NCBI GenBank assembly: GCA_030043595.1
Contig: JASHXJ010000495.1
Location: 1 to 36,389 of the forward strand
Direction of reading: 5' to 3'
Length of the DNA stretch: 36,389 nucleotides
DNA from: Trebonia sp.
GTDB lineage: Bacteria; Actinomycetota; Actinomycetes; Streptosporangiales; Streptosporangiaceae
In this document: piece by piece, positions 1 through 7,964 of the stretch
Position numbering within the stretch: the first letter of the stretch is position 1
Layout: every line of letters begins with the position of its first letter
The notes under the pieces: generated by a model
Seen by the model: only the letters and a program-made list of their open reading frames with translations
Database searches by the model: none
Told to the model about the DNA's origin: nothing
Program-made: the position numbers and the translations under genes

Positions 1-2
1 TC

Positions 3-218
3 CTGGACCCGCGCACCGGCCTGCCGGCGGCTCCGGTCTGGCGCACCGTCTCGGTGGCCGCCGCCACCTGCGCCGACGCCAACACCGCGGCGACCGCCGC
101 GGTCATCAGGGGCCGCCAGGCCCCGGCCTGGCTGGCCAGCCTGCAGCTGCCCGCCCGCCTGGTCGAGTCCGACGGCACCGTGCAGACGGTGGCCGGCTGG
201 CCGCCCGACCCGGCCTGA
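3..218 (+). CDS. apbE: FAD:protein FMN transferase (ApbE), C-terminal end only
   Basis: The 5' part lies outside the window; 71 codons remain, ending at TGA 216-218. The visible residues begin LDPRTGLPA and continue with SVAAATCADANTAATAAV. These are the conserved C-terminal ApbE motifs: the DPRTG loop and the metal-site D/A-rich segment. ApbE enzymes transfer FMN from FAD covalently to a Thr/Ser of membrane-linked flavoproteins such as RnfG/NqrC or FMN-binding domain proteins. The following genes encode a heme membrane protein, a NuoF-like protein and a ferredoxin, so the flavinylated partner is probably encoded just upstream of the window. Family assignment is firm for such a short piece; the acceptor protein is inferred. 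Confidence 0.85.
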   Translation: MDPRTGLPAAPVWRTVSVAAATCADANTAATAAVIRGRQAPAWLASLQLPARLVESDGTVQTVAGWPPDPA

Positions 219-309
219 ACCCGCGGCTTCAGCGGGGCCGGAGTCGCTCGACAGCGGCTTCAGAACCAGTTCATAGGGTCTGTCTATGCTCCGCTGTGCT
301 TGATGACCG

Positions 310-942
310 ATGCTTGCAAACGTGAGGGGAATCGACTCCACCACCGCGCTGTGGTACGCCAGCCGCGCCACCGGCGTCGTCGCGCTGCTGCTGCTGACGG
401 CCGTGCTACTGCTCGGGATCCTGGTGACACGGCAAGGCCGGCTGCCCGGCCTGCCCCGGTTCGCCGTCACCGGCCTGCATCGCAACCTGTCGCTGCTCGC
501 GGTCGCGTTCGTCGCGGTGCACGTGCTGACCGCGGTCACGGACGGCTACGTGAACATCCCGCTCACCGCCGCGGTCGTCCCGCTGGCCTCTCCCTATGAG
601 CCGCTCGCGCTCGGCCTCGGCGCGGTCAGCCTGGACATCACGATCGCGGTGATCGCGACCAGCCTGCTGCGCCGCCACCTGAGCCGCCGGGTGTGGCGCG
701 CGGTGCACCTGCTCGCCTATGCCAGCTGGCCGGTCGCCTGGCTGCACAGCATCACCGCGAGCAGCGACATGCGGCACGGCTGGATGTTCGCGCTCGCCAT
801 CGGCACAGCGCTGGCGGTCGTCGCCGCGGTCATCTGGCGGCTGGCCGCCGCCGCGCGCGACGTGCCGCGCGCCGAACGGGTCGGCCTGCTGATGTCCGCG
901 GTGCACGGAGCGCACGGACGCGAGCGGACCACCCGCCGATGA
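310..942 (+). CDS. Ferric reductase-like transmembrane (bis-heme b) protein
   Basis: A 210-aa integral membrane protein with about six hydrophobic segments. Two His pairs stand at the spacing known for ferric reductase/NOX heme sites: H57-x13-H71 in one helix and H133-x12-H146 in another, enough to hold two stacked b hemes across the membrane. No FAD/NAD-binding domain is attached, so electrons must come from or go to separate partners. The neighbours supply these: ApbE upstream, and a NuoF-like protein (ATGA overlap at 939-942) and ferredoxin downstream. Inferred role: the membrane electron conduit of a flavin/heme/Fe-S oxidoreductase. Start ATG 310 is chosen because the first transmembrane segment begins soon after; no strong ribosome-binding site is visible. 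Confidence 0.82.
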   Translation: MLANVRGIDSTTALWYASRATGVVALLLLTAVLLLGILVTRQGRLPGLPRFAVTGLHRNLSLLAVAFVAVHVLTAVTDGYVNIPLTAAVVPLASPYEPLALGLGAVSLDITIAVIATSLLRRHLSRRVWRAVHLLAYASWPVAWLHSITASSDMRHGWMFALAIGTALAVVAAVIWRLAAAARDVPRAERVGLLMSAVHGAHGRERTTRR

Positions 943-2252
943 CCACGGCCATGCGGGGAACCAGTGCCGAGGGCACGGCCACCGACCTGCCCCGGCTGCT
1001 GCCCGCCAGCCAGCAGCCGCAGGAGTGGCACGCGCACGCCGCCAGGTACGGCGGCCGCGTCCCGTTCCGCGGCGCACCGGGCCGCCTGATCCCCGACGTG
1101 CGGGAGGCCGGCCTGACCGGCCGGGGCGGCGCCGCGTTCCCCGTGCACCGCAAGCTCGAAGCGGTCCTCGATGCGGCGACATCGCGCCGCAAGACGGCTG
1201 TCGTCATCGGGAACGGCGCCGAGAGCGAGCCGGCCAGCGACAAGGACGCCACGCTGCTGTGGCTCGCCCCGCACCTGGTGCTCGACGGCCTGCAGCTGGC
1301 CGCCGAGGCCGTGGGCGCCGACCAGGCGATCCTCTACACGCACGCCGACCGTCGGCACGATGTCGGCAGGCGGCTGGAGCAGGCCCTCACGCAGCGCCGC
1401 CAGGCGGGTGTCGAGCGGGTGACCGTCCAGCTGGCGCAGGCTCCGCCGCGGTTCCTTTCCGGCCAGGAGACCGCGGTGGTCAACCACCTCGGCGGCGGCC
1501 CGTCCATCCCGACCTTCATCCCGCCCCGGCCGTCCGAACGCGGCTTCGACGGCGCCCCGACCCTGGTCCAGAACGCGGAGACACTCGCCCACCTCGCGCT
1601 GATCGCCCGGCACGGCCCGCGCTGGTTCCGCCAGGTGGGGACCGCGGCCGAGCCCGGCTCGACGCTGTGCACGATCCGCCGCGCCGACGGGACGGCTCGC
1701 GTCACCGAGGTCCCGCTCGGCATGCCGCTGCGCGACCTGCTCGGCCCCGTAACGCTGGACGGCGCGGTGCTCATCGGCGGCTACCACGGCACCTGGCTGC
1801 CAGTCGCCCAAGCGGTACAGCTCACGCTGGACAACCACGCGCTGCAGGCGGCCGGGGCGCGGGTGGGCGCCGGGATCGTGATCACCCTCCCGCCCGATAG
1901 CTGCGGGATAGCCGAGACGGCCCGGGTCGTTCGGTATCTGGCTCTTGAATCGGCCGGTCAGTGCGGCCCCTGCCTGAACGGGCTGCCGCGGATGGCCGCC
2001 GCCCTTGCGGAGCTCGCGGGCGCCCGCCCGCGGCGGCAGGCCCGCGCTGACCTGGAGCGGTGGGCCGGACTGGTCACCGGGCGCGGCGCCTGCCACCACC
2101 CGGACGGGACCGCGCGGCTCGTGCGCAGCGCGCTGGTCACGTTCGCGGCCGAGCTCGACCGGCACGGACGAGGGCGGTGCAGCGGGACGAACCCGCGCCC
2201 GTTCCTGCCGGTTCCGCGCGCTCAGGCACGTACGGAAGAGGACTGGACGTGA
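939..2252 (+). CDS. NuoF-like NAD(P)H/FMN/Fe-S oxidoreductase subunit
   Basis: 437 aa, homologous to the NADH-binding 51-kDa subunit (NuoF) of complex I. Recognisable segments are TGRGGAAFP (residues 60-68, NAD/FMN loop), GNGAESEPASDKD (91-103, FMN pocket), the SLBB-like middle (about 240-320) and the C-terminal Fe-S region. NuoF normally has ESCGxCxPC plus one distal Cys for the N3 4Fe-4S cluster. Here the first Cys is Ala339, leaving C342, C345 and C385. The cluster may be 3Fe-4S, use another ligand (C322 is close by) or be absent. Start ATG 939 overlaps the previous stop (ATGA), and the stop overlaps the ferredoxin start (GTGA), so translation is coupled. It probably passes electrons between NAD(P)H or ferredoxin and the membrane heme protein. 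Confidence 0.82.
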   Translation: MTTAMRGTSAEGTATDLPRLLPASQQPQEWHAHAARYGGRVPFRGAPGRLIPDVREAGLTGRGGAAFPVHRKLEAVLDAATSRRKTAVVIGNGAESEPASDKDATLLWLAPHLVLDGLQLAAEAVGADQAILYTHADRRHDVGRRLEQALTQRRQAGVERVTVQLAQAPPRFLSGQETAVVNHLGGGPSIPTFIPPRPSERGFDGAPTLVQNAETLAHLALIARHGPRWFRQVGTAAEPGSTLCTIRRADGTARVTEVPLGMPLRDLLGPVTLDGAVLIGGYHGTWLPVAQAVQLTLDNHALQAAGARVGAGIVITLPPDSCGIAETARVVRYLALESAGQCGPCLNGLPRMAAALAELAGARPRRQARADLERWAGLVTGRGACHHPDGTARLVRSALVTFAAELDRHGRGRCSGTNPRPFLPVPRAQARTEEDWT

Positions 2253-2449
2253 CCGAGAGACTGGTGGTCAACCCGATCGAGTGCGACGGCCACGGCGCGT
2301 GCGCCGAGCTGCTGCCGGAGATGATCACGCTCGACGAGTGGGGGTACCCGATCGTCGACGGCCGCCCGGTCCCGCCGGCCCTCGACCGGGACGCGCGGGC
2401 CGCGGTCAGCGCCTGCCCGACCCTCGCTCTCCGCCTGCTTCGCTCGTAA
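2249..2449 (+). CDS. Small ferredoxin (CxxHxxC type)
   Basis: 66 aa, starting at GTG 2249, which overlaps the upstream TGA. Cluster ligands are C12-xx-H15-xx-C18 and C56-P. This is the pattern of small actinobacterial 3Fe-4S (or His-containing 4Fe-4S) ferredoxins that often serve cytochromes P450. Here the tight operon with a NuoF-like protein and a heme membrane protein makes it their likely electron partner. Known family features: soluble, single-cluster, one-electron carrier. It ends at TAA 2447-2449, and the next 120 bp is a promoter region, so this is probably the last gene of the operon. Confidence 0.85.
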   Translation: MTERLVVNPIECDGHGACAELLPEMITLDEWGYPIVDGRPVPPALDRDARAAVSACPTLALRLLRS

Positions 2450-2571
2450 AGACAGATCATTATCCCGAACGATCCGTCGCGCCTCCCCCGGGCAGCGCCC
2501 CGGCCGTTCGGCGTGGCGGGCCCCAGCGATCCGTGGCGCCCCCGCGCCGGAAGCCGGGACCATTGTCGTGC

Positions 2572-2601
2572 TTGACACTGCCAACTGACTGTCTCTATAT
2601 T
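2572..2601 (+). promoter_or_regulatory. Strong sigma70-type promoter of the exporter/TetR operon
   Basis: TTGACA (2572-2577), an 18-bp spacer, then TATATT (2596-2601). It is close to the housekeeping consensus and stands out as AT-rich in this GC-rich DNA. The exporter start lies 50 bp downstream. Confidence 0.75.
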
Positions 2602-2618
2602 ATGAGAGTAGCTCTCAT
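2602..2618. promoter_or_regulatory. Inverted-repeat operator, probably for the downstream TetR
   Basis: ATGAGAG, a TAG spacer and CTCTCAT form a perfect 7-bp inverted repeat. It directly abuts the -10 box and covers the expected transcription start. A repressor bound here would block the promoter. The TetR gene at 4231-4869 in the same transcript is the natural candidate (inference). Confidence 0.7.
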
Positions 2619-2650
2619 TTAGATGGGACACCCGAAAGGTGGTGACTCTC

Positions 2651-4234
2651 ATGGCCACCTCGACTCGTCGCTGGTGGGCGATGGCCGCGATCGCGGTGAG
2701 CGTGCTCGTGGTCGGACTCGACCTGACGGTGCTCAGCCTGGCGCTGCCTACCATCGCCGCCGACCTGCACGCGACAACAGGCGACCTGCAGTGGATCGCC
2801 GACTCATACGCGCTGGTCCTGGCCGCGCTGATCCTGCCGGCCGGGCTGCTCGGCGACCGGTACGGCCGCAAGAAGATCCTGCTCGGCGCGCTGGTCCTGT
2901 TCGTCGCGAGCTCGGTGTGGTGCGCCTACGCGGGCAGCGTCGGCGACCTGATCGCCGCCCGCGCGGTGCTCGGCATCGGCGCGGCCGCGGTCCTGCCGAT
3001 GGCAATCTCGGTGATCCCGGTGATGTTCGCGGAGCAGGAGCGGCAGAAGGCGATATCCGCGATGGCGGCCGCCATGATGATCAGCTACCCGATCGGGCCG
3101 ATCCTCGGCGGGTTCCTGCTTGACCACTTCTGGTGGGGCTCGGTCTTCCTCATCAACGTGCCGATCGTGGCTATCGCGCTGGTCGCCGTGACGTTCCTGC
3201 TGCCCGAGTCGCGCGCCGCGCGGCGGCCTAGCCTGGACATCGGTGGCATCGTGATCTCCAGCGGCGGGCTGGCCGCGCTGACGTACGGGTTCATCAAGGC
3301 GGGGGAGGACGGCTGGACGGACGCGGCGGCGCTGGCGACGATCGCGGCCGGCGCCCTGGTGCTCGCGGCCTTCGTGGGGTGGGAGCGGTTCGCTGCCCGC
3401 CGTGGCGGCGGGCAGCCGCTCGTGGACCTGCCGCTGTTCCGGCTTGCGGGCTTCCGCTGGGGCACGATCTTGATGACGATGGTCTCGTTCGTGATGTTCG
3501 GCCTGCTGTTCACGACGCCGCAGTACTTCCAGGACGTCCGCGGCGCGAGCCCGCTCGGCAGCGGGGTGCGGCTGCTGCCGCTGATCGGCGGGATGCTGGT
3601 CGGCATGGCGGCCGGGGCGCGGCTGAGCAGCGAGCCCAAGCGGCCCGATGGCACGCTCGGCAGGGCGCCGGTGAGCGCCAAGGCCATGACCACGGTCGGC
3701 TTCGCCGTGATGGCCGTCGGCCTGGCGATCGGCGCGTTCACCGGCCTGGAATCCCCGATGGGCTTCGCCGCGCTGTGGATCGCGGTGACCGGTTTCGGCC
3801 TGGGCCTTGCCATGCCGTCGGCGATGAACGCCGCGATCAGCCCGCTGACCGGGGAGCGGAGCGGCTCGGGGTCCGCGCTGATCTCGGCCGTGCGCCAGGT
3901 CGGCGCCACGATCGGCGTCGCGGTGCTCGGCACCGTGCTCAGCAACGGGTACACGAGCCGGCTGACCCTGACCGGGCTGCCCTCGGCCGCGGCCTCGGCG
4001 GTGCGCGGCAGCGTCGCTGGCGGTGTCGTCGTGGCGGAGAAGCTAGGCTCGGTTCCGCTGCTTGACGAGGTGCGCACGGCGTTCATCCACGGAATGGACA
4101 TCATGCTCTGGACCTGCGCCGGGATCGGGCTCGCCAGCGCGCTGCTGGCCCTGGCCTTCCTGCCCCGGCGGTCCGCGCCGCCGCAGCAACCGGCGATGCC
4201 GGCCGAGCGCGACGAGGCACAATTGGGGGCATGA
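2651..4234 (+). CDS. MFS drug exporter, DHA2 (EmrB/QacA) family, 14 TM
   Basis: A 527-aa membrane transporter. Motif D1 is LDLTVLSLALP (residues 23-33) in helix 1, and motif A is GLLGDRYGRKK (65-75) between helices 2 and 3. The helix-5 region contains GPILGG, motif C of drug/H+ antiporters. Length and about 14 hydrophobic segments fit the DHA2 family, which expels lipophilic or cationic drugs using the proton gradient. Start ATG 2651 is preferred over GTG 2639 because AAAGGTGG (2635-2642) sits 8 nt upstream as ribosome-binding site. The stop overlaps the TetR start (ATGA 4231-4234), so exporter and regulator are translationally coupled and share the 2572 promoter. Substrate unknown. Confidence 0.9.
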   Translation: MATSTRRWWAMAAIAVSVLVVGLDLTVLSLALPTIAADLHATTGDLQWIADSYALVLAALILPAGLLGDRYGRKKILLGALVLFVASSVWCAYAGSVGDLIAARAVLGIGAAAVLPMAISVIPVMFAEQERQKAISAMAAAMMISYPIGPILGGFLLDHFWWGSVFLINVPIVAIALVAVTFLLPESRAARRPSLDIGGIVISSGGLAALTYGFIKAGEDGWTDAAALATIAAGALVLAAFVGWERFAARRGGGQPLVDLPLFRLAGFRWGTILMTMVSFVMFGLLFTTPQYFQDVRGASPLGSGVRLLPLIGGMLVGMAAGARLSSEPKRPDGTLGRAPVSAKAMTTVGFAVMAVGLAIGAFTGLESPMGFAALWIAVTGFGLGLAMPSAMNAAISPLTGERSGSGSALISAVRQVGATIGVAVLGTVLSNGYTSRLTLTGLPSAAASAVRGSVAGGVVVAEKLGSVPLLDEVRTAFIHGMDIMLWTCAGIGLASALLALAFLPRRSAPPQQPAMPAERDEAQLGA

Positions 4235-4869
4235 CGAGCGTGGACCTGAGCCAGCATGGCAGCCTGCGGGAGCGGAAGAAGGCGCGCACCCGCGCCGCCA
4301 TCAGGGAGCACGCGCTGCGCCTGTTCCGCGAGCAGGGCTACGCGGACACCACGATCGAGCAGATCGCGGCGGCCGCCGAAGTGTCGCCGTCCACGTTCTT
4401 CCGGTACTTCCCGACCAAGGAGGACGTGGTCCTTCGGGACGACTTCGACGACCGGATTCTCGAGGCGTTCGACCGCCAGCCCGCGTCCCTGAGCCCGATC
4501 GCCGCGATCCGCGCCGCACTGCGCGAGGCTGTCGCGACGTTCACCCCCGCCGAATGGGAGGAGTTCCACCAGGGGGCGGGGCTGAGCGTCACCGTGCCCG
4601 AGATCCGGGCGCGAACGCTGGACGAGCTGAGCCGGACGATCGAGATGATGGCCGACGCGCTGGCCAGGCGCATCGGCCTGACGGCGGACGACCTGGCGGT
4701 CCGCGCGTACGTCGGCGCCGTCTTCGGCGTCATGATGTCGGTCCTTTCGCCTGACGCGCTGGCCGGCGCCGACGTAGGCGAGCAAACGCTCCGCCGCATG
4801 GACGAGGCCCTGGCCCTGCTCGAAGCGGGCCTGCCGCTCGCTCCCCCCCGGGGGACGACCCCCCGGTGA
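4231..4869 (+). CDS. TetR-family transcriptional repressor
   Basis: 212 aa. The N-terminal DNA-binding domain is typical: RKKARTRAAIREHALRLF, then the helix-turn-helix DTTIEQIAAAAEVSPSTFFRYF (about residues 39-60) and PTKEDVV. The C-terminal ligand domain (about 75-200) is variable, as in the family; the C-terminus is Pro/Gly rich. Because it overlaps the exporter gene, it most likely represses the exporter operon through the inverted repeat at 2602-2618 and is released by the exported compound (inference). The last codons run into an unusual G/C homopolymer region. Confidence 0.9.
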   Translation: MTSVDLSQHGSLRERKKARTRAAIREHALRLFREQGYADTTIEQIAAAAEVSPSTFFRYFPTKEDVVLRDDFDDRILEAFDRQPASLSPIAAIRAALREAVATFTPAEWEEFHQGAGLSVTVPEIRARTLDELSRTIEMMADALARRIGLTADDLAVRAYVGAVFGVMMSVLSPDALAGADVGEQTLRRMDEALALLEAGLPLAPPRGTTPR

Positions 4870-4915
4870 CCCCCCGCACGGGGGGACTCCCCGTCCCCCC
4901 GTTCCCCCCTGGCCC
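4843..4915. repeat. G/C homopolymer block with hairpins after the TetR gene
   Basis: Runs of five to seven C or G follow each other. One hairpin is CCCCCC-GCAC-GGGGGG at 4870-4885, immediately after the TetR stop. Another C7G5 stretch at 4843-4854 lies inside the coding end. There is no U-tract, so a factor-independent terminator is only possible, not shown. Confidence 0.4.
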
Positions 4916-4950
4916 CGTCCCCGCGCACACTCTTCAGCACAGGGGAATGA

Positions 4951-4962
4951 ATGAACGTTCAT
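4951..4962. promoter_or_regulatory. 12-bp perfect palindrome upstream of pirin
   Basis: ATGAACGTTCAT, in an AT-richer stretch just upstream of the putative pirin promoter. Its size and form match a TetR/MarR-type operator. Which protein binds cannot be told; the adjacent TetR is one option. Confidence 0.45.
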
Positions 4963-4977
4963 CTATTGTTTGGGCAT

Positions 4978-5006
4978 TTGACTGCCCGGTGAGCGGGTAT
5001 GACAAT
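4978..5006 (+). promoter_or_regulatory. Possible pirin promoter
   Basis: TTGACT (4978-4983), 17 bp, GACAAT (5001-5006). The -35 is good and the -10 fair. It lies 28 bp before the pirin start and just after the palindrome at 4951. Confidence 0.4.
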
Positions 5007-5033
5007 TCGGTCCAGCGAGCGAGGAGCGTCCAC

Positions 5034-6032
5034 ATGCCAGCCGTCACGGTCGAGAATCTCCTGGTCCTGCCCCGGGTCGCCGAACCCGGCCCGCAGGCCG
5101 AACGCCCGGTCGTCAAGGTGACCTCGGCACCGTCGGGATACGAGGGGGATGGCTTCCCGGTGCGCCGCTCCTTCGCCGGAGTCGACCTGAAGCACCTTGA
5201 CCCCTTCGTGCACATGGACCAGATGGGCGAGGTCGACTACGCGCCGGGTGAGCCCAAGGGCACCCCGTGGCACCCGCACCGTGGCTTCGAGACCGTCACG
5301 TACATGATCGACGGCGTGTTCAGGCACCAGGACTCCAACGGGGGCGGCGGCCTGATCACCAATGGCGACACGCAGTGGATGACCGCGGGCGGGGGCATCC
5401 TGCACATCGAGGAGCCGCCGGAGGACCTGGTCGCCAGCGGCGGCCTCTTCCACGGCATCCAGCTCTGGGTCAACCTGCCCGCCAGGCTGAAGCTGACCCA
5501 GCCGCGCTACCAGGACATCCGGGCCGGCCAGGTCGCGCTGCTGACCTCGGCCGACGGCGGCGCGCTGCTGCGGGTGATCGCGGGGGAGATCGACGGGCAC
5601 CCCGGCCCGGGCATCACGCACACTCCCATCACGCTGGTGCACGCCACGGTCTCGCCCGGCGCTCAGGTGCGCATCCCCTGGCGCCGGGACTTCAACGCGC
5701 TCGGCTATGTGCTGGCCGGCGCCGGCTCGGTCGGTGCTGAGCACCGGCCGGTGCAGACCGGACAGCTCGCGGTGTTCGGCGCCGGCGAGTCGGTCACGAT
5801 CGCCGCGGACAAGAAGATGGACGGTCCCAGCCCGTCGCTCGACATCCTGCTACTGGGCGGCGAGCCGATCCGCGAGCCGGTCGCGGCCTACGGCCCGTTC
5901 GTGATGAACACCCGCGCCGAGCTCGCGCAGGCCTTCGAGGACTACCAGGCAGGCCGGCTGGGCAGCATCCCCGCCCAGCCAGCCAGCTCCGTCCTGCCCC
6001 AGGACCCGCACCCCGGCCACGACGTCCTGTAG
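5034..6032 (+). CDS. Pirin family protein
   Basis: 332 aa, a two-domain cupin. The N-terminal cupin carries the pirin metal ligands: H80 and H82 in HPHRGFETVTY, and H124 and E126 in GILHIEEPP. These match H56/H58/H101/E103 of human pirin. The C-terminal cupin (about 200-300) lacks such a site, as usual. Bacterial pirins bind Fe and act as quercetinases or as regulators through protein contacts; which applies here is unknown. Start ATG 5034 has GAGGAG at 5021-5026. An upstream in-frame GTG at 4866 is rejected because it would translate the G/C block and the promoter. It stands alone as a monocistron. Confidence 0.88.
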   Translation: MPAVTVENLLVLPRVAEPGPQAERPVVKVTSAPSGYEGDGFPVRRSFAGVDLKHLDPFVHMDQMGEVDYAPGEPKGTPWHPHRGFETVTYMIDGVFRHQDSNGGGGLITNGDTQWMTAGGGILHIEEPPEDLVASGGLFHGIQLWVNLPARLKLTQPRYQDIRAGQVALLTSADGGALLRVIAGEIDGHPGPGITHTPITLVHATVSPGAQVRIPWRRDFNALGYVLAGAGSVGAEHRPVQTGQLAVFGAGESVTIAADKKMDGPSPSLDILLLGGEPIREPVAAYGPFVMNTRAELAQAFEDYQAGRLGSIPAQPASSVLPQDPHPGHDVL

Positions 6033-6046
6033 CCAGGCGCGCCGCG

Positions 6047-7675
6047 CTAGCGGCTCACGATCGTAAGCAGCGCCTGGCCGTTGGGGCTGCCCAGACCGGT
6101 GCACGCGTCCCAGCCGGGGCCCGCGCTGTAGGCGCCGTTGTTGCCCGACACGATGTCGTTGAAGCCGGCTGTCGTGGTGCCCGGCGTCACGCCCGCGTAG
6201 ATCAGCGGCTGCAGCAACCCGAACTTCTTGCCGGTGGCCTGGGCGAGCCGCGCGATCAGCCCTGCCCACAGCGGCGCGACCGCGCTCGTGCCGCCTATCG
6301 GCTGCTGCTGGCCGTCCACGACGACCTGGTAACCGGTCACCGGATCGGCGTTGCCCGCGACGTCGGGCACTCCGCGGCCGGGCGTGCCCGTGCCGGACGC
6401 CGGGAGGGGCACGCCCGCGTTCGCCTGCCACGACGGCACGCCGAACACCGCGCTGACGCCGCCGCCGCCCGCGCCCTCGTTGTTCGCGATCTCGTTCCAG
6501 ACCACCTCTGAGGTGATCGTGTAAGTGCTCACGTCGCCCACCAGCTCGGTCCCGCCGCAGGCGAGCGCGTGCGGACTGGACGCCGGGAAGTCCACCTCTG
6601 CCGGGCCGTTGGCGTTGTTGGGGTCGTCGCTGCTGCCGTTGTCGCCTGCCGCGACGGTGACCGTCACGCCGAGCACCGCCCCGTCCGCGATAGCGTCGTC
6701 CATCGCCGTCAGGCTCTGCGCGGACCAGGTGGGCTCGGGTCCGCCCCAGCTGATCGAGACGACGATGGGCGCCGGGGTCGCGTGCACCGCCTCGGAGATC
6801 GCGTCGACGAACCCCTGGTCGGTGTTCGGCGCGAAGTAGACGACCTGGGCCGCGCCTGGCGCGACCGCGCCGGCGACCTCGATGTCCAGCTCGACCTCCC
6901 CGTCAGCCTGCTGGCCGTAGGAGTTCGAGCCGCCGTCCACGCCGACCGCGGTGACCGAGGGCGTGGGAAGGCCGAGCCCGCCGAAGTACGTGCTGAGGTC
7001 GGAGGCGCTGTACCCGCCGCCGAGCTCGATGATCGCGATCGTCTGCCCGGTACCGTCGGTGCCTGCCGGGAAGTTGTAGAACCCCGCGACCTGCACAGCG
7101 GTGAGCGGCCCCGGGGTCTGCGCCGGCGCCGCCTCCGGTACCACCGTTTCCGGGACGACAGTCTCAGGTACCACCGTCCGGCTCGCCAACAGCCTGCGGA
7201 AATGCGGCCTGGCCTGCGGCCGGGTGTCGAGGCCGAGCACGGCGGTGACGATCCCGGCCAGCTCGGCCGGCACGGACAGTCCGCCGGACCGGTACCGGTG
7301 GACGACCACCCCGCTGCCATCCGGGTGCGGGCTGGTGACCTGCGTCAGCGTCGTCCCGAACGCCGCGGACGCCGCCGCGATCGTCCCGCTGACCTGCAGC
7401 CGCCGCGATTCGGGATGCGACTCCGTCACGGTCAGCCCGTCCCGGCCGAGCACCTCGGTGACCAGCGCGACGTCGGCGGGGTCGGCGCCGTACCGCGCGC
7501 CGAGCTCCGCTGAGGTCAGCGTCTCCGGACCGGTGATCAGCTCCGCAGGCACGCGGGCGCGCCGGCGGAGGATCAGCGTCACCGTGATCGTGGCGTTCGC
7601 GTCCAGGTCTCCCGCGGGCCGGGCGCCCGGCAGTTCCGATCGCTCGCTGCCCGCGAGCGGCACGAGTTCTGGCAT
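6047..7675 (-). CDS. Sedolisin (S53) serine-carboxyl peptidase, pro-kumamolisin type
   Basis: 542 aa. The prodomain (about 30-165) is the pro-kumamolisin activation domain, followed by a linker with three TVVPE repeats (167-181) and the catalytic domain (about 190-540). Catalytic residues are visible: E260 and D264 in GEVELDIE, oxyanion D345 in AAGDNGSSD, and nucleophile S464 in GGTSAVAP. The C-terminal calcium site is FNDIVSG...GPGWDACTGLGSP. The family cleaves proteins at acidic pH after autocatalytic removal of the prodomain. No Sec signal peptide is evident, so the export route is unclear. ATG 7675 is preferred because GGGGAGGA precedes it on the minus strand; a longer frame to 7786 adds no recognisable sequence. 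It converges with the pirin gene. Confidence 0.9.
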   Translation of the reverse strand: MPELVPLAGSERSELPGARPAGDLDANATITVTLILRRRARVPAELITGPETLTSAELGARYGADPADVALVTEVLGRDGLTVTESHPESRRLQVSGTIAAASAAFGTTLTQVTSPHPDGSGVVVHRYRSGGLSVPAELAGIVTAVLGLDTRPQARPHFRRLLASRTVVPETVVPETVVPEAAPAQTPGPLTAVQVAGFYNFPAGTDGTGQTIAIIELGGGYSASDLSTYFGGLGLPTPSVTAVGVDGGSNSYGQQADGEVELDIEVAGAVAPGAAQVVYFAPNTDQGFVDAISEAVHATPAPIVVSISWGGPEPTWSAQSLTAMDDAIADGAVLGVTVTVAAGDNGSSDDPNNANGPAEVDFPASSPHALACGGTELVGDVSTYTITSEVVWNEIANNEGAGGGGVSAVFGVPSWQANAGVPLPASGTGTPGRGVPDVAGNADPVTGYQVVVDGQQQPIGGTSAVAPLWAGLIARLAQATGKKFGLLQPLIYAGVTPGTTTAGFNDIVSGNNGAYSAGPGWDACTGLGSPNGQALLTIVSR

Positions 7676-7880
7676 GAGATTCCTCCCCGTTGAGTTCCAG
7701 GCCTTACCGGGATTGTGCCGCGCCCGGGCAGTCGCCACGGTCCGTTCGGAAGCTAAATCTTTGATCCCCGCGTCACGAGCCGGCATTTCAGGCTACGCCT
7801 GCGCGTGCCCCTAACGGTTCTGGATTCGCCGGCCTGGAAATGATCGATAGGTAAACGCATTCGGTCCCGGCGGCGAATCG

Positions 7881-7948
7881 CGTCAGGCCCTCTTCCCGTC
7901 CGTCACGCCCTCTTCCCGTCGGTCACGTCTCTTTCCCGTCCGTCACGC
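7881..7948. repeat. 20-bp tandem repeat, three full copies and a partial fourth
   Basis: Units start at 7881, 7901, 7921 and 7941, with consensus CGTCACGCCCTCTTCCCGTC. Copies 1 and 2 differ at one base, copy 3 at five; copy 4 keeps the first eight bases. They lie 206-274 bp upstream of the sedolisin start and could be a binding array or replication-slippage DNA. Confidence 0.8.
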
Positions 7949-7964
7949 CAGCCCCTCCCGCTCG

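Noticed and set aside
406..2165. Long minus-strand frames opposite the heme protein and NuoF-like genes
   Set aside because: Arg/Gly/Ala-rich shadow translation; the plus-strand genes carry conserved motifs and overlaps.
3085..4962. 625-codon open frame on the minus strand opposite the exporter and TetR genes
   Set aside because: Mirror frame of high-GC coding DNA. No recognisable domain, and both genes on the plus strand have clear families.
7881..7948. Tandem repeats considered as a CRISPR array
   Set aside because: The 20-bp units directly abut one another with no spacers, and no cas genes are present.
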